Translations under genes and position numbers: made by a program | In this document: piece by piece, positions 24,532-35,816 of the stretch | Position numbering within the stretch: position 1 is the stretch's first letter | Layout: each line of letters opens with the position of its first letter | From: Candidatus Mediterraneibacter guildfordensis | GTDB taxonomy: Bacteria > Bacillota > Clostridia > Lachnospirales > Lachnospiraceae | NCBI GenBank assembly: GCA_019112735.1 | Contig: DXIS01000039.1 | Span: 1 to 64,000 of the forward strand | Reading direction: 5' to 3' | Length of the DNA stretch: 64,000 nt | Notes under the pieces: generated by a model | Told to the model about the DNA's origin: nothing | Seen by the model: only the letters and a program-made list of their open reading frames with translations | Database searches by the model: none

Positions 24532-26253
24532 TTACAAGTTGTAGTAGTGGGCATAGATCCCGCCTTTTGCCAGCAGTGATTCGTGCGTTCCCCGTTCTGC
24601 GATGCCGTCCTCTGTGATGACGATGATCTCATCGGCGTTCCGGATGGTGGAGAGCCGGTGGGCGATGGTGATCGTGGTGCGGTCTCTGGAGAGTTCTTCC
24701 AGGCTCTGCTGGATCCAGCGCTCGCTCTCGTTGTCCAGGGCGCTTGTGGCCTCGTCGAGGATGAGGATGGGCGGGTTCTTCAGGAATACGCGGGCGATGG
24801 AGATGCGCTGCTTCTGTCCGCCGGAGAGCCGTGCCCCGCGTTCGCCGACGAAAGTATCATAGCCGTCCGGGAGTTCGCTGATAAAGTCGTGGATATTGGC
24901 GCGCCGGGCGGCTTCAATGATCTCGTCCATGGAGGCACCCGGTCTGCCGTAGGCGATGTTGTCCCGGATGGTGCCGGAGAAGAGATAGACGTCCTGCTGG
25001 ACCATGCCGATCTGGCTTCTCAGGCTCTTAAGGGACAGGGTGCGCACGTCTTTCCCGTCGATGGTGATCCGGCCGCCTGTCACGTCATAGAAGCGGGGCA
25101 GGAGGGAGCAGATGGTTGTCTTGCCGCTGCCGGAAGGACCGACGAGGGCGATGGATCTCCCGGCCGGGATCTCGAAAGATACATGGGAGAGGACGGGCGT
25201 GTCGTCATCGCTGTAGTGGAAGGATACATCCTCGTAGCATACGCGGCCTTTCACATCGGTGAGCTCCCGGGCGTCCGGCGGATCCTTGATCTCCGGTGCT
25301 GTGTCCATTACTTCGAGGAAGCGGCGGAAGCCGGCCAGACCCTTCTGCATCATTTCGATCAGCTCCACGAGGATCTGGATGGGGTTGATGAAGATGCCGA
25401 TGTAAAGGGCGTACATGGCCAGATCGACCGGTTCCATCAGTCCTTTTGCGATGAGCCAGCCGCCGAATACGAGCGTGACCAGATACATCATCCCCTGGAA
25501 GAAGAGGTTCCAGGCCATGAAGTTCCCCATACAGTTGTAGTTATCCTTTTTGGAGCGGAGAAATGCCTGATTGCTCCGGCGGAATTTCTCCCGTTCGATG
25601 TCTTCATTTGCGAAAGACTGGACGACGCGGATGCCGGCCAGGGTGTCCTGGAGGCTGGAGTTTACATCGCCGATTTTGCGCCGGTTTTCCATAAATGTCT
25701 CCTGCATCCGGGTGTTCTGGCGGACTGTGAAGAAGAACATGCACAGGACCAGAACGACCAGCGGCAGGGCGAGACGCCAGTTGATCAGGAAGAGGAACAC
25801 AAAGGAGCCGATGATCTTCACCAGCGAGATGAAGAGATTCTCCGGCCCGTGGTGGGCGAATTCCGCGATGTCGAACAGGTCGGACACGAGCTTGCTCATC
25901 ATCTGCCCGGAGTTGTTCCGGCTGTAATAGGAGAAGGAAAGCTTTTCATAGTGGTCGAAAAGCTGCTGGCGCATGTCCCGCTCCATATTGGCGCCCATCA
26001 TGTGCCCCTGATAGCTGACATAATATTTGCACAGGCTCTGCACGATGTACATGACGAACAGGCCTGCGGCGATGAGCGGCAGGGCGGAGAGGATCGCCTG
26101 ACTGTCCCGGGTGAAGAGGGTGTTGGTCATGGTGCGAAGGATCTGGGGGTAGGCGAGGTCGATGATGCTGATCGCCGCCGCGCAGATCAGGTCAATAAAA
26201 AAGACCGCTTTATACGGTGCATAGTAATCGATAAATCTCTTTATGGTATGCAT
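24532..26253 (-). CDS. ABC exporter, fused permease and ATPase
   Basis: 573 residues. Six membrane helices in the first ~310 residues (type IV exporter fold), then an ATPase with Walker A GPSGSGKTT, signature LSGGQKQR, Walker B ILILDEATSALD and switch His in TIAHRLS. Such half-transporters dimerise to export lipids, drugs or peptides; the substrate is not clear, and no second half-transporter or peptidase domain is nearby. RBS AAGGAG is 8 bases upstream. It converges on sigE with only 2 bases between stop codons and no visible terminator. Confidence 0.9.
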   Translation of the reverse strand: MHTIKRFIDYYAPYKAVFFIDLICAAAISIIDLAYPQILRTMTNTLFTRDSQAILSALPLIAAGLFVMYIVQSLCKYYVSYQGHMMGANMERDMRQQLFDHYEKLSFSYYSRNNSGQMMSKLVSDLFDIAEFAHHGPENLFISLVKIIGSFVFLFLINWRLALPLVVLVLCMFFFTVRQNTRMQETFMENRRKIGDVNSSLQDTLAGIRVVQSFANEDIEREKFRRSNQAFLRSKKDNYNCMGNFMAWNLFFQGMMYLVTLVFGGWLIAKGLMEPVDLAMYALYIGIFINPIQILVELIEMMQKGLAGFRRFLEVMDTAPEIKDPPDARELTDVKGRVCYEDVSFHYSDDDTPVLSHVSFEIPAGRSIALVGPSGSGKTTICSLLPRFYDVTGGRITIDGKDVRTLSLKSLRSQIGMVQQDVYLFSGTIRDNIAYGRPGASMDEIIEAARRANIHDFISELPDGYDTFVGERGARLSGGQKQRISIARVFLKNPPILILDEATSALDNESERWIQQSLEELSRDRTTITIAHRLSTIRNADEIIVITEDGIAERGTHESLLAKGGIYAHYYNL

Positions 26254-26397
26254 GGACTCACTCCTTACATGTTCTTAGAATTGCTGCTTCAAATATCTTA
26301 GCACATCACATTTTTCTTGACAAGACGTTCCCCCGTGTAATAACGTATGGATATGCGGCCGCAGACAGCGGCGATACGAAGGAGATATGGAACCGTC

Positions 26398-27336
26398 ATG
26401 AAGATATATCTGGCCCCGCTGGAGGGCATTACCGGCTGGATCTTCCGAAGCGCCGTTCACGAGTGCTTCGGCGGATTTGACAAGTATTTTGTGCCGTTTA
26501 TTAAACCGAACCAGATGGGGCATTTCAGCGCCCGGGAGAAGAAGGATATCCTGCCGGACCACAACCGGGGGATGTACACGGTGCCGCAGATCCTGACAAA
26601 CCGGGCGGAGGATTTCCTCCGGACAGCGAAGAAGCTTGAGGAATACGGCTACAGCGAGGTGAACCTGAACCTGGGCTGTCCGTCGAAGACCGTGGTGACG
26701 AAAGGGCGGGGCTCCGGGTTCCTGGCTTATCCGGAGCAGCTGGAGCGGTTTCTGGATGAGATCTTTGATAAATGTGAGATCCGCATCTCGGTGAAGACCC
26801 GGCTGGGCATGGATGATCCCCGGGAATTCGAACGTCTCCTGGCGATCTACAACCGGTATCCCATGGAAGAACTGATCATCCATCCGAGGGTGCAGCGGGA
26901 ATTCTATAAAAATACGCCCCATATGGATGCGTTTGACCGGGCCTTTGACAAGAGTGTGAATCCGGTGTGCTACAACGGGGATATCTTTACACCGGAGGAT
27001 TACGGGCGCTTCAGGAAAGATCATCCGCAGGCGGACTGTGTGATGACCGGGCGCGGCGTGCTGGCGGATCCGGCGCTCGGAAGGCGGCTCCGGGGCGGCA
27101 GACCGGCGGACAAAGCGGAGCTCCGGCGGTTCCACGACCTGCTCTACGAGGGATACTGCGCGGAGATGTCCGGCGACCGGACCATCCTTTTTAAGATGAA
27201 AGAACTGTGGACCTACCTGGCGCTTGCGTTCGCAGACAGCCGGAAATGTGTGAAGAAGATTAAAAAGGCAGAGAAATGTGCGGTCTATGAGCAGATCGTA
27301 GAGGAATTGTTTGATACAAAAGAACTTGTACACTGA
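26398..27336 (+). CDS. tRNA-dihydrouridine synthase
   Basis: 312 residues, FMN-dependent TIM barrel. Reduces specific uridines in tRNA D-loops. Visible: APLEGITGWIFR at the start, EVNLNLGCPSKTVVTKGRGSGF with the catalytic Cys, ISVKTRLGMD, LIIHPRVQREFY, and CVMTGRGVLADPAL (FMN phosphate region). Shorter than DusB of Bacillus and closer to the DusA/C-like short forms. ATG 26398 chosen; an earlier in-frame start at 26347 lacks an RBS. Converges on pyrG, with a terminator between. Confidence 0.88.
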   Translation: MKIYLAPLEGITGWIFRSAVHECFGGFDKYFVPFIKPNQMGHFSAREKKDILPDHNRGMYTVPQILTNRAEDFLRTAKKLEEYGYSEVNLNLGCPSKTVVTKGRGSGFLAYPEQLERFLDEIFDKCEIRISVKTRLGMDDPREFERLLAIYNRYPMEELIIHPRVQREFYKNTPHMDAFDRAFDKSVNPVCYNGDIFTPEDYGRFRKDHPQADCVMTGRGVLADPALGRRLRGGRPADKAELRRFHDLLYEGYCAEMSGDRTILFKMKELWTYLALAFADSRKCVKKIKKAEKCAVYEQIVEELFDTKELVH

Positions 27337-27345
27337 CGCAATGGG

Positions 27346-27381
27346 GAACCCGGCGCCTCCGGAAGAGGGCCGGGTTCTTTT
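27346..27381 (+). terminator. Intrinsic terminator after the dihydrouridine synthase gene
   Basis: GAACCCGGC pairs with GCCGGGTTC, followed by TTTT. It also lies just beyond the end of pyrG on the other strand. Confidence 0.82.
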
Positions 27382-27396
27382 GTGTGATGCACACAG

Positions 27397-29016
27397 TTAT
27401 GGGTTCTGATGCCGGTTCCGGGCCTGCAGGGCGGCCTCCACAAATCCCCGGAACAGGGGATGGGGGCGGTTCGGCCGGGACTTCAGTTCGGGATGGGCCT
27501 GGGTGGCGATGAACCAGGGGTGTTCCGGGATCTCCACCATTTCCACGATCCGTCCGTCCGGGGACAGCCCGCAGAGCGACATGCCGCAGGCTTCCAGGTC
27601 TTCCCGGTAATCATTGTTTACTTCATAGCGGTGACGGTGGCGTTCGCTGATCTCTGTGGCGTCGTAGAGTTTTTCGGCCAGCGATCCCTTTTTCAGGACG
27701 CAGGGATATGCGCCCAGCCGGAGGGTCCCGCCGATGTCTTCCACCCCGATCTGGTCTTCCATGATGTGGATGACCGGGTGGGTGGTGTCGTTCCGGAATT
27801 CCATGCTGTGGGCGTCGTGCCAGCCGATCACATCCCGGGCGAATTCCACGATGGACAGCTGCATGCCCAGGCAGATCCCGAGGAACGGGACGCCGCGGGT
27901 GCGGGCGTACCGGATAGCGGTGATCATGCCTTCGATACCGCGGCTTCCGAATCCGCCGGGGACAAGGATGCCGCTGACGTCAGCGAAGAGCCGTTCCGCG
28001 TTCTCTTCGGTTACGGTTTCGGAGTCGATCCATTTGATCCGGACCGTGGTGTGAGAGTAGATGCCGCCGTGCTTCAGCGCTTCAACGACGCTGATATAGG
28101 CGTCGTGGAGCTGGGTGTATTTCCCGACCAGGGCGATCGCTACATCCTGGGTCGGATGCCGCAGGTTGTCCACCATCTCCGTCCAGTCATTAAGGTCCGG
28201 TTCCGGACAGTCCAGATGCAGGCATTCACAGACGACCTGGGCCAGGCGTTCTTTTTCCATTGCCAGGGGCGCTTCATAGAGATATTCCACATCCAGGTTC
28301 TGGAGGACGTGGCCGGCCGGAACGTTGCAGAAGAGGGAGATCTTGTCTTTCATCTCCGGGCTCAGCGGATATTCGGACCGGCAGACGATGATGTCGGGAC
28401 GGATGCCCATGCCCTGGAGTTCTTTTACGCTGGCCTGGGTCGGTTTGGTCTTCATTTCCTGGGACGCTTTCAGGTAGGGGATCAGTGTCACGTGGATGAG
28501 GATCACATTTTCGTCCCCTTTCTCATGGCGGAACTGCCGGATGGACTCCAGGAACGGCTGGCTTTCAATGTCGCCGACGGTGCCGCCCACTTCGATGATG
28601 GCGATCTCGGTATTTTCGGCGGCCGGATTGCGGTAGAAGCGGCTCTTGATCTCGTTTGTGATGTGGGGGATCACCTGGACGGTGCCGCCGCCGAAGTCGC
28701 CGCGCCGTTCTTTCTGGAGGACGGACCAGTAGATCTTTCCTGTGGTAACGTTGGAATTCTTCGTCAGGTTCTCATCAATGAACCGTTCGTAGTGCCCCAG
28801 GTCCAGATCGGTCTCGGCGCCGTCGTCGGTGACAAAGACTTCGCCGTGCTGGACCGGGTTCATGGTGCCCGGGTCGATGTTGATGTAGGGATCGAATTTC
28901 TGCATGGTCACGGTGTATCCTCTGGCCTTCAGCAGGCGGCCGAGGGAAGCTGCCGTGATGCCTTTCCCCAGACCGGATACAACGCCTCCTGTGACGAATA
29001 CATATTTGACTGCCAT
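27397..29016 (-). CDS. pyrG: CTP synthase
   Basis: 539 residues. Converts UTP to CTP with ATP and glutamine. Synthase domain: [58 protein letters not shown]. Class I glutamine amidotransferase domain: VPGGFGSRG, the nucleophile in [10 protein letters not shown], and [11 protein letters not shown]. The ATG at 29016 has AGGAGG 9 bases upstream; the frame stays open above it but without a start signal. A long hairpin with T-run lies between promoter and gene. Confidence 0.97.
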   Translation of the reverse strand: MAVKYVFVTGGVVSGLGKGITAASLGRLLKARGYTVTMQKFDPYINIDPGTMNPVQHGEVFVTDDGAETDLDLGHYERFIDENLTKNSNVTTGKIYWSVLQKERRGDFGGGTVQVIPHITNEIKSRFYRNPAAENTEIAIIEVGGTVGDIESQPFLESIRQFRHEKGDENVILIHVTLIPYLKASQEMKTKPTQASVKELQGMGIRPDIIVCRSEYPLSPEMKDKISLFCNVPAGHVLQNLDVEYLYEAPLAMEKERLAQVVCECLHLDCPEPDLNDWTEMVDNLRHPTQDVAIALVGKYTQLHDAYISVVEALKHGGIYSHTTVRIKWIDSETVTEENAERLFADVSGILVPGGFGSRGIEGMITAIRYARTRGVPFLGICLGMQLSIVEFARDVIGWHDAHSMEFRNDTTHPVIHIMEDQIGVEDIGGTLRLGAYPCVLKKGSLAEKLYDATEISERHRHRYEVNNDYREDLEACGMSLCGLSPDGRIVEMVEIPEHPWFIATQAHPELKSRPNRPHPLFRGFVEAALQARNRHQNP

Positions 29017-29071
29017 AATAAAACCTCCTGTATGCATATGCTGTGTGGTAAATGCTGTTAAAAAGTTCCGT

Positions 29072-29148
29072 AAAAAAGAGTACAGCCTGCCCATGGATCC
29101 GGTGCCGCGCCTTTGCGGCCGTAAGTCCGGATCGTATGAACAGACTGT
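29072..29148 (-). promoter_or_regulatory. Attenuator-like hairpin in the pyrG leader
   Basis: On the minus strand ACAGTCTGTTCAT pairs with ATGGGCAGGCTGT (G-U tolerant), enclosing GATCCGG/CCGGATC and an inner GGCCGC/GCGGC-type stem, followed by ACTCTTTTTT. It lies between the promoter and the start of pyrG, so it would stop transcription in the leader unless relieved. Firmicute pyrG is known to be controlled by CTP-dependent attenuation. Confidence 0.75.
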
Positions 29149-29162
29149 AAAAATATGTTTCA

Positions 29163-29192
29163 AGTATACACCGGCTGTACCGGATAATACAA
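29163..29192 (-). promoter_or_regulatory. Candidate pyrG promoter
   Basis: Minus strand TTGTAT (29192-29187), 18 bases, TATACT (29168-29163). The expected start region (GAAACAT) is not the GGGC run used in the Bacillus pyrG mechanism. Confidence 0.55.
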
Positions 29193-29239
29193 GAAGTTTA
29201 TTCAGTTTTTTTTGATCTGCCTGCGGATCCGGGAAAGGA

Positions 29240-30715
29240 TCAGGAGAGGATCATATGCTCATAAACCGCCTCGCAGGTGAGCTGCACGCCGAGTTTCTTG
29301 AAGATCTTGATGTCCACGTCGGAGAGCATGACCGACGTGTGCGCCTGGCAGCCGGCCAGTTTCGGAAGCTGGGACATAGCCAGTCCTGCCTGCGGGTTGT
29401 CCGCGGCGCTGGCTGAGAGGGCGATCAGGACTTCATCGGTGTGGAGCCGTGGATTTTTGCTCTTCAGGTAGGCCACTTTCAGTTTCTGGATCGGCTCGAT
29501 GGACTGCGGGGAAATGATGTGCAGTTCGTGGTCGATGCCGGCCAGTTCTTTCAGGACGTTCAGCAGGAGAGCGGCGGATGCGCCCAGCAGGTTTGTCGTC
29601 TTGCCGGTGATGATCCGGCCGTCGTCCAGTTCCATGGCTGCCGCCGGGCCGCCGGTCTCTTTTGCCCGTTCAAGTGCCGCGACAGCGACTTTGCGGTCTG
29701 CGACGGTGATCCCGGCCATATTCATGAGAAGCTCGATCTTCTGGGCTTCTTTTCCGGAGCTTTCGCCTTTGACCAGGGAATTGAGGGCCTGGTAATATCT
29801 GCGGATGATCTCCTGTTTGGACGCCTCGCGGCATGCTTCATCATCGCAGATGCAGTTGCCGGCCATGTTGACGCCCATATCCGTGGGCGACTTGTACGGG
29901 CTCTCCCCGTAGATCTTCTCAAAGATGGTGTTGAGCACGGGGAAGATCTCCACATCCCGGTTATAGTTGACGGTGGTTTCACCGTAAGCTTCCAGATGGT
30001 ACGGGTCGATCATGTTCACGTCATTCAGGTCCGCTGTGGCCGCCTCGTATGCCAGATTGACCGGATGCTTGAGGGGCAGGTTCCAGATCGGGAATGTCTC
30101 GAACTTGGCGTATCCTGCGTGGATGCCGCGTTTATGTTCATGGTAGAGCTGGGAGAGGCAGGTGGCCATCTTGCCGCTGCCCGGTCCCGGCGCGGTGATG
30201 ATCACCAGCGGCCGCGTGGTCTTTATATAGTCATTTTTTCCGTAGCCCTCATCGCTGATGATGAGCGGCACATTAGACGGATATCCCGGGATGATGTAGT
30301 GAAGGTAGACCGGGATGTTCAGGTTCTCCAGCCGCTGCTTGAAGAGTACGGCGCTTTCCTGTCCGGAGAACTGGGTGATGGTCACGCTTCCCACGTAGAG
30401 CCCCTGGTCACGGTAGGTCTGGATCAGACGCAGTACATCCGTGTCATAGGTGATCCCCAGGTCGCCGCGGATCTTGTTCTTCTCGATGTCTTTCGCACTG
30501 ATGACAATCACGATCTCCGCCTGGTCGCTGAGCTCTTTAAGAAGACGCAGCTTGCTGTCCGGAGCGAAGCCCGGGAGTACGCGGGATGCGTGAAAGTCGT
30601 CAAAAAGCTTTCCGCCGAATTCCAGATAGAGCTTATTGTCGAATTTTCCGATCCGCTCCCGGATATGTTCGGACTGCATTTTTAAATACTTGTCGTTGTC
30701 AAAACCGATTTTCAT
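29240..30715 (-). CDS. DUF1846 family protein
   Basis: 491 residues, cytoplasmic. Begins [18 protein letters not shown], as DUF1846 proteins do. It contains a nucleotide-binding-like loop ([22 protein letters not shown] at about 200), a Cys cluster (CICDDEAC) and no membrane segment. Structures are known for the family but no agreed function; a link to nucleotide or folate-type chemistry has been suggested by fold only. RBS AGAGGGA is 8 bases upstream of ATG 30715. Divergent from ftsH. Confidence 0.88.
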   Translation of the reverse strand: MKIGFDNDKYLKMQSEHIRERIGKFDNKLYLEFGGKLFDDFHASRVLPGFAPDSKLRLLKELSDQAEIVIVISAKDIEKNKIRGDLGITYDTDVLRLIQTYRDQGLYVGSVTITQFSGQESAVLFKQRLENLNIPVYLHYIIPGYPSNVPLIISDEGYGKNDYIKTTRPLVIITAPGPGSGKMATCLSQLYHEHKRGIHAGYAKFETFPIWNLPLKHPVNLAYEAATADLNDVNMIDPYHLEAYGETTVNYNRDVEIFPVLNTIFEKIYGESPYKSPTDMGVNMAGNCICDDEACREASKQEIIRRYYQALNSLVKGESSGKEAQKIELLMNMAGITVADRKVAVAALERAKETGGPAAAMELDDGRIITGKTTNLLGASAALLLNVLKELAGIDHELHIISPQSIEPIQKLKVAYLKSKNPRLHTDEVLIALSASAADNPQAGLAMSQLPKLAGCQAHTSVMLSDVDIKIFKKLGVQLTCEAVYEHMILS

Positions 30716-30801
30716 GAATGATTCCCTCTTGCTGTAATTTATTATGATGATCCTGCAGACGATTATACAGGGCGTCTGCTGAAAGGACATATTTCTTTAC
30801 C

Positions 30802-30831
30802 AGTATACTATAAAAACTTGTTGTTTTACAA
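30802..30831 (-). promoter_or_regulatory. Candidate promoter of the DUF1846 gene
   Basis: Minus strand TTGTAA (30831-30826), 18 bases, TATACT (30807-30802). Confidence 0.5.
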
Positions 30832-30850
30832 TATTTTCATAATCTTTTTA

Positions 30851-30879
30851 TTGATTTATGCAAAACCTGTCTTTATAAT
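30851..30879 (+). promoter_or_regulatory. ftsH promoter
   Basis: TTGATT (30851-30856), 17 bases, TATAAT (30874-30879), 29 bases before the start codon. Confidence 0.75.
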
Positions 30880-30907
30880 GAAAATAGCTGTTTTTAGGAG
30901 GAACATA

Positions 30908-32959
30908 ATGGATAATAATAGAAAAAATGACCCGAATCACAACCGGCAGGGCTGGGGGATCATCCTCATCACAACCCTGCTGGTCACTTTTATGGTGATG
31001 GGATTTTATTCGCTGATGCGCGGCTCGGGGCCGGAACAGATCAGCTATGATAGATTTCTTGAGATGGTCGATGCGGGCGAGGTGCAGGAAGTAAGCCTCA
31101 ACAGCGACCGGATCTATATCACGCTCACTGACGAGGCGCGCCGCGAAGAGATGGCGCAGAACGGTCTGATCGGAAGCGCCGGCACCATCCTGGAGCGGCT
31201 CCAGGAACAGATGGAGGCGCAGACGGGCGGCCGGGATACTGCTAATGTAGACCGGACGGAAGAAACGCAGCAGAATGTGGTGGAACATGACCCGGATTAC
31301 TATACCGGTTATGTCAATGACTATAATCTGGTCCAGACGCTGGAAGACGCCGGCGTGAAGTTCGGCAGCCAGCCGGCCGATACCCTTAGCCAGATGCTCC
31401 TGGAACTTTTCCTCACGCTGATCCTGCCCATCGGCCTGATGGCGGCCATGCTTGTCTGGCTGATGCGCCGGATGTCCAAAGGCGGCGGCATGATGGGTAT
31501 CGGCAAGAGCAACGCCAAGATGTATATGGAGAAAGAGACGGGCGTTACATTCCAGGATGTGGCCGGGGAGGACGAGGCGAAAGAATCCCTTCAGGAAGTG
31601 GTGGATTTCCTCCACAATCCGGGCAAATACAGCGGGATCGGCGCAAAGCTCCCGAAAGGCGCGCTCCTGGTGGGACCGCCGGGAACCGGCAAGACCCTTC
31701 TTGCCAAAGCGGTCGCGGGCGAGGCGAAAGTACCGTTCTTCTCCCTGTCCGGTTCGGCTTTTGTGGAAATGTATGTGGGCGTGGGCGCTTCCCGTGTGCG
31801 CGACCTGTTCAAGCAGGCTCAGCAGCAGGCGCCGTGCATCGTATTTATCGATGAGATCGACGCCATCGGAAAGACCCGTGACACGACCCTCGGCGGCAAT
31901 GACGAGCGGGAGCAGACGCTGAACCAGCTCCTGGCGGAGATGGACGGATTTGATACGAATAAAGGTCTTCTGATCCTGGCGGCCACGAACCGGCCGGAGA
32001 TCCTGGATCCGGCGCTTCTGCGGCCAGGCCGTTTTGACCGGCGGATCATCGTGGATAAGCCGGACCTGAGAGGACGTGTGGATATCCTGAAGGTCCATGC
32101 GAAAGATGTGCGCATGGATGAGAGCGTGGATCTGGAGGCGATCGCCCTGGCAACGTCCGGCGCGGTCGGATCGGATCTGGCCAACATGATCAATGAGGCG
32201 GCCATCAATGCGGTAAAACACGGCAGACAGGTGGTCAGCCAGAAGGATCTCTTTGAAGCGGTTGAGGTCGTGCTTGTCGGCAAGGAGAAGAAAGACCGCA
32301 TTATGAGCAAGGAAGAGCGCAGGATCGTTTCCTATCACGAGGTGGGTCACGCCCTTGTCACAGCGCTCCAGAAGAATACAGAGCCGGTGCAGAAGATCAC
32401 CATCGTGCCCAGGACCATGGGCGCCCTCGGGTATGTGATGCAGACGCCGGAGGAAGAGAAGTTCCTGAATACGAAGAAAGAGCTGGAGGCCATGATCGTG
32501 GTGGCGCTCGGCGGACGCGCGGCGGAGGAACTTGTATTTGACACGGTGACCACGGGCGCAGCCAATGACATCGAGCAGGCGACCAAGATCGCCCGGGCCA
32601 TGATCACCCAGTACGGTATGTCTGACCGTTTCGGGCTGATGGGTCTTGAGTCCATCCAGAACCGTTACCTGGACGGACGCGCGGTATTAAACTGCGGCGA
32701 TGCGACAGCCGGTGAGATCGATGAAGAAGTCATGAAGATGCTGAAAGCGGCTTACGCCGAGGCGAAACGGCTGCTGGCCGACAACCGGGAAGCGCTTGAC
32801 AGGATCGCGGACTTCCTGATCGAGAAAGAGACCATTACCGGAAAAGAATTCATGAAGATCTTCCGCGAAGTGAAAGGCCTGCCTGAACCGGAGGAGACCG
32901 ACGGGGAGGGACAGCCGGAGGAGACCGGACGGATCGCCATGAAACCGGTGGAGAATTAG
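30908..32959 (+). CDS. ftsH: ATP-dependent zinc metalloprotease FtsH
   Basis: 683 residues. Membrane-bound AAA+ protease for quality control. Two membrane helices (~17-38 and ~165-187) flank a periplasm-side domain that has an unusually long Gln/Glu-rich insert around 100-130. AAA domain: [52 protein letters not shown]. Zinc protease motif SYHEVGHAL and the third ligand region further on. ATG 30908 has AGGAGG 6 bases upstream; an upstream in-frame TTG/ATG region is part of the promoter. Confidence 0.96.
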   Translation: MDNNRKNDPNHNRQGWGIILITTLLVTFMVMGFYSLMRGSGPEQISYDRFLEMVDAGEVQEVSLNSDRIYITLTDEARREEMAQNGLIGSAGTILERLQEQMEAQTGGRDTANVDRTEETQQNVVEHDPDYYTGYVNDYNLVQTLEDAGVKFGSQPADTLSQMLLELFLTLILPIGLMAAMLVWLMRRMSKGGGMMGIGKSNAKMYMEKETGVTFQDVAGEDEAKESLQEVVDFLHNPGKYSGIGAKLPKGALLVGPPGTGKTLLAKAVAGEAKVPFFSLSGSAFVEMYVGVGASRVRDLFKQAQQQAPCIVFIDEIDAIGKTRDTTLGGNDEREQTLNQLLAEMDGFDTNKGLLILAATNRPEILDPALLRPGRFDRRIIVDKPDLRGRVDILKVHAKDVRMDESVDLEAIALATSGAVGSDLANMINEAAINAVKHGRQVVSQKDLFEAVEVVLVGKEKKDRIMSKEERRIVSYHEVGHALVTALQKNTEPVQKITIVPRTMGALGYVMQTPEEEKFLNTKKELEAMIVVALGGRAAEELVFDTVTTGAANDIEQATKIARAMITQYGMSDRFGLMGLESIQNRYLDGRAVLNCGDATAGEIDEEVMKMLKAAYAEAKRLLADNREALDRIADFLIEKETITGKEFMKIFREVKGLPEPEETDGEGQPEETGRIAMKPVEN

Positions 32960-32961
32960 TC

Positions 32962-34800
32962 ATGTTTGATATTCAGGAAGAACTGAAAAAACTGCCCGCA
33001 AGGCCGGGCGTCTATATCATGCACGATGAGAATGACCACATTATTTATGTGGGCAAGGCCGTCAGCCTGAAGAACCGGGTGCGCCAGTATTTTCAGACCA
33101 GCAGGAACAAGGGCGTCAAGATCGAGCAGATGGTGACGCACATCCGCCGGTTTGAATACATTGTGACGGATTCGGAACTGGAGGCGCTGGTCCTCGAGTG
33201 CAATCTTATAAAAGAACATCATCCGAAGTACAATACGATGCTGATGGATGACAAGACATATCCGTTTATTAAAGTGACGACCGGCGAGGCATTCCCGCGG
33301 GTCGTGCTTTCCAGGAAGATGCAGAAGGATAAGGCCCGGTATTTCGGGCCTTATACCAGTTCTCAGGCCGTTCGCGATACGATCGACCTGATCCATAAGC
33401 TCTATCATTTAAGAAGCTGCAACCGGAGCCTGCCCAGGGACATCGGGAAAGAGCGGCCCTGTCTGAATTATCACATCAAACAGTGCGACGCCCCGTGCCA
33501 GGGATATATTTCACAGGAAGAATACGGGAAATCCGTGAATGAAGTATTGAAGTTCCTGAACGGGAATTATGATGCTGTCCTGAAGGATCTGGAGGAGAAG
33601 ATGAATGCCGCGTCCGAGGCGCTGGAATTTGAGCGGGCGATTGAGTACCGGGAGCTCTTAAGCAGTGTGAAGAAGGTGGCGCAGAAGCAGAAGATCACCG
33701 ACTCCAGCGGGGAGGACCGGGACGTGCTGGCCGTGGCTTCCCATGAGGGGGATGCGGTGGTCCAGGTGTTCTTTATCCGGGGCGGCCGGCTGATCGGGAG
33801 AGATCACTTCTACCTGCGGATCACAGACGGGGAGAGCCCGTCGGAGATCCTGAACAGCTTTATCATGCAGTACTATGCCGGAACCCCGTTTATCCCCGGG
33901 GAGCTGATGCTCCAGGCGGAGGTTGAAGACCGGGAAGTGCTGGAGGAATGGCTGACCTCCAAACGGGGGCAGAAGGTAGCCATCCGGGTGCCGAAAAAAG
34001 GCACAAAAGAGAAGCTGGTGGAACTGGCGCAGGAGAATGCCCGTCTGGTCCTGTTCCGGGACCGGGAGCGGATCAAACGGGAGGAAGGCCGGACCATCGG
34101 AGCAGTGAAAGAGGTGGCCGCGCTTCTGGGCCTTAATGAGATCGTCCGCATGGAAGCTTATGATATTTCCAATACAAACGGATTCGAATCGGTTGGATCC
34201 ATGGTGGTCTATGAACGGGGACGCCCCAAGCGGAATGATTACCGGAAGTTCCGGATCAAAGGGATCCGGGGAGCCGATGATTACGGCAGCATGCGGGAAG
34301 TGCTGACCCGGCGCTTCACCCACGGGCTTAAGGAGCGGGAAGAGAGTGAGGAACTCGGGAAATTCACGGTATTCCCGGACCTGATCATGATGGACGGCGG
34401 AAAAGGCCAGGTCAATGTGGCGCTGGAAGTGCTGGACAGCCTGCATCTGGATATCCCGGTGTGCGGCATGGTGAAGGACGATCATCACCGGACAAGGGGG
34501 CTGTATTATAACAACGTGGAGATCCCCATCGACCGGTCATCGGAAGCCTTCCGCCTGATCACCCGGATCCAGGATGAGGCCCACCGGTTTGCCATCGAAT
34601 ATCACCGGCAGCTCAGGGGAAAAGGGCAGGTGCATTCCATCCTGGATGATATCGAAGGGATCGGGCCTGCGAGACGGAAGGCATTGATGAAGAATTACGC
34701 CGGACTGGACGAGATCCGTGCGGCGTCTGTGGAGGAACTTGCGAAAATCCCGTCAATGAATGAAAAAGCGGCGGAAGCAGTGTACAAGTTCTTTCACTAG
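32962..34800 (+). CDS. uvrC: Excinuclease ABC subunit C
   Basis: 612 residues. Makes both incisions in nucleotide excision repair. GIY-YIG nuclease at the start ([18 protein letters not shown]), UVR motif ([26 protein letters not shown]), RNase H-like domain ([33 protein letters not shown]) and C-terminal helix-hairpin-helix ([19 protein letters not shown]). Two bases after ftsH stop, so the genes are co-transcribed; hprK follows 41 bases later. Confidence 0.97.
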   Translation: MFDIQEELKKLPARPGVYIMHDENDHIIYVGKAVSLKNRVRQYFQTSRNKGVKIEQMVTHIRRFEYIVTDSELEALVLECNLIKEHHPKYNTMLMDDKTYPFIKVTTGEAFPRVVLSRKMQKDKARYFGPYTSSQAVRDTIDLIHKLYHLRSCNRSLPRDIGKERPCLNYHIKQCDAPCQGYISQEEYGKSVNEVLKFLNGNYDAVLKDLEEKMNAASEALEFERAIEYRELLSSVKKVAQKQKITDSSGEDRDVLAVASHEGDAVVQVFFIRGGRLIGRDHFYLRITDGESPSEILNSFIMQYYAGTPFIPGELMLQAEVEDREVLEEWLTSKRGQKVAIRVPKKGTKEKLVELAQENARLVLFRDRERIKREEGRTIGAVKEVAALLGLNEIVRMEAYDISNTNGFESVGSMVVYERGRPKRNDYRKFRIKGIRGADDYGSMREVLTRRFTHGLKEREESEELGKFTVFPDLIMMDGGKGQVNVALEVLDSLHLDIPVCGMVKDDHHRTRGLYYNNVEIPIDRSSEAFRLITRIQDEAHRFAIEYHRQLRGKGQVHSILDDIEGIGPARRKALMKNYAGLDEIRAASVEELAKIPSMNEKAAEAVYKFFH

Positions 34801-34841
34801 TGATATGATTAGGAGAGAATGAGAAAGCGAGGATAATATCT

Positions 34842-35783
34842 ATGGCACAGCAAGGAATAAAGTTGAGCGAACTTGTGGAGAAAATGGATCTTAAGAACCT
34901 GACTCCTGATGTAGATGTGGATCTGGATGAAAGAGAAGTGAATGTTCCTGATGTAAACAGACCGGCGCTGCAGCTTGCGGGATTCTATGACCGGTTTGAC
35001 TCCAACAGAGTGCAGATCATCGGCAACGTGGAAGACCGGTATGTGCACACGCATACGCCGGAGCAGCGGCTGGAAATGTACGACCAGCTCCTTCAGCATC
35101 CGATCCCCTGTATCGTGTTCTGCCGCAGCATCATGCCGGAGGAGCCGTTCCTGAAAATGGCAGTGGAGCGCGGCGTGCCGATCTTCAGCACCGTGAAGCA
35201 CACATCAGAGTTCACGGCGGAGATCATCCGCTGGATGAATGTGCGTCTTGCCCCCTGCATTTCCATCCATGGCGTACTGGTCGACGTGTACGGCGTCGGC
35301 GTCCTGATCATGGGCGAGAGCGGCATCGGTAAGAGTGAGGCCGCACTGGAGCTGATCAAGAGAGGACACCGTCTTGTGACGGATGACGTGGTAGAGATCC
35401 GCAAGGTAAGTGATGAAACGCTGGTCGGAACTGCACCGAATATCACAAAGCACTTCATCGAGCTGCGAGGCATCGGCATCGTGGACGTAAGATCCATGTT
35501 CGGTGTGCAGAGCGTCAGAGAGACCCAGAATATCGATCTGGTCATTACGCTGGAAGACTGGAGCCGGGACAAAGAGTACGACCGTCTGGGGCTGGAGGAG
35601 CAGTATACGGAATTCCTCGGAAACAAGGTCGTATGCTACCGCATCCCGATCCGTCCGGGACGGAATCTGGCGATCATCGTGGAATCTGCGGCGGTAAACC
35701 ACAGACAGAAACAGATGGGATACAATGCGGCTCAGGAACTCTATAAGAGGGTTCAGGAGAATCTGGCAAAGAACAGAAGATAA
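34842..35783 (+). CDS. hprK: HPr kinase/phosphorylase
   Basis: 313 residues. Phosphorylates HPr at Ser46 and removes the phosphate, the sensor step of carbon catabolite repression in Firmicutes. Walker A GESGIGKSEAALELI, the following RGHRLVTDDVVEI, the HprK signature (ELRGIGIVDVRSMFG) and a C-terminal helix ending in basic residues are present. RBS GAGGAT is at about 8 bases. Placed uvrC-hprK-glk; the murB, yvcK and whiA genes that often follow hprK in clostridia are absent. Confidence 0.96.
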   Translation: MAQQGIKLSELVEKMDLKNLTPDVDVDLDEREVNVPDVNRPALQLAGFYDRFDSNRVQIIGNVEDRYVHTHTPEQRLEMYDQLLQHPIPCIVFCRSIMPEEPFLKMAVERGVPIFSTVKHTSEFTAEIIRWMNVRLAPCISIHGVLVDVYGVGVLIMGESGIGKSEAALELIKRGHRLVTDDVVEIRKVSDETLVGTAPNITKHFIELRGIGIVDVRSMFGVQSVRETQNIDLVITLEDWSRDKEYDRLGLEEQYTEFLGNKVVCYRIPIRPGRNLAIIVESAAVNHRQKQMGYNAAQELYKRVQENLAKNRR

Positions 35784-35816
35784 TATAAAGAGCAGTGTGA
35801 AAAGGAGAAAGTGGAT

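Noticed and set aside
24583-26301. A 572-codon open frame on the plus strand opposite the ABC exporter
   Set aside because: Antisense shadow with biased composition (many Asp/Glu/His); the exporter on the minus strand has all ABC motifs.
27409-29061. A 550-codon open frame on the plus strand opposite pyrG
   Set aside because: It is the antisense shadow of a clear CTP synthase gene; no RBS, no recognisable domain.
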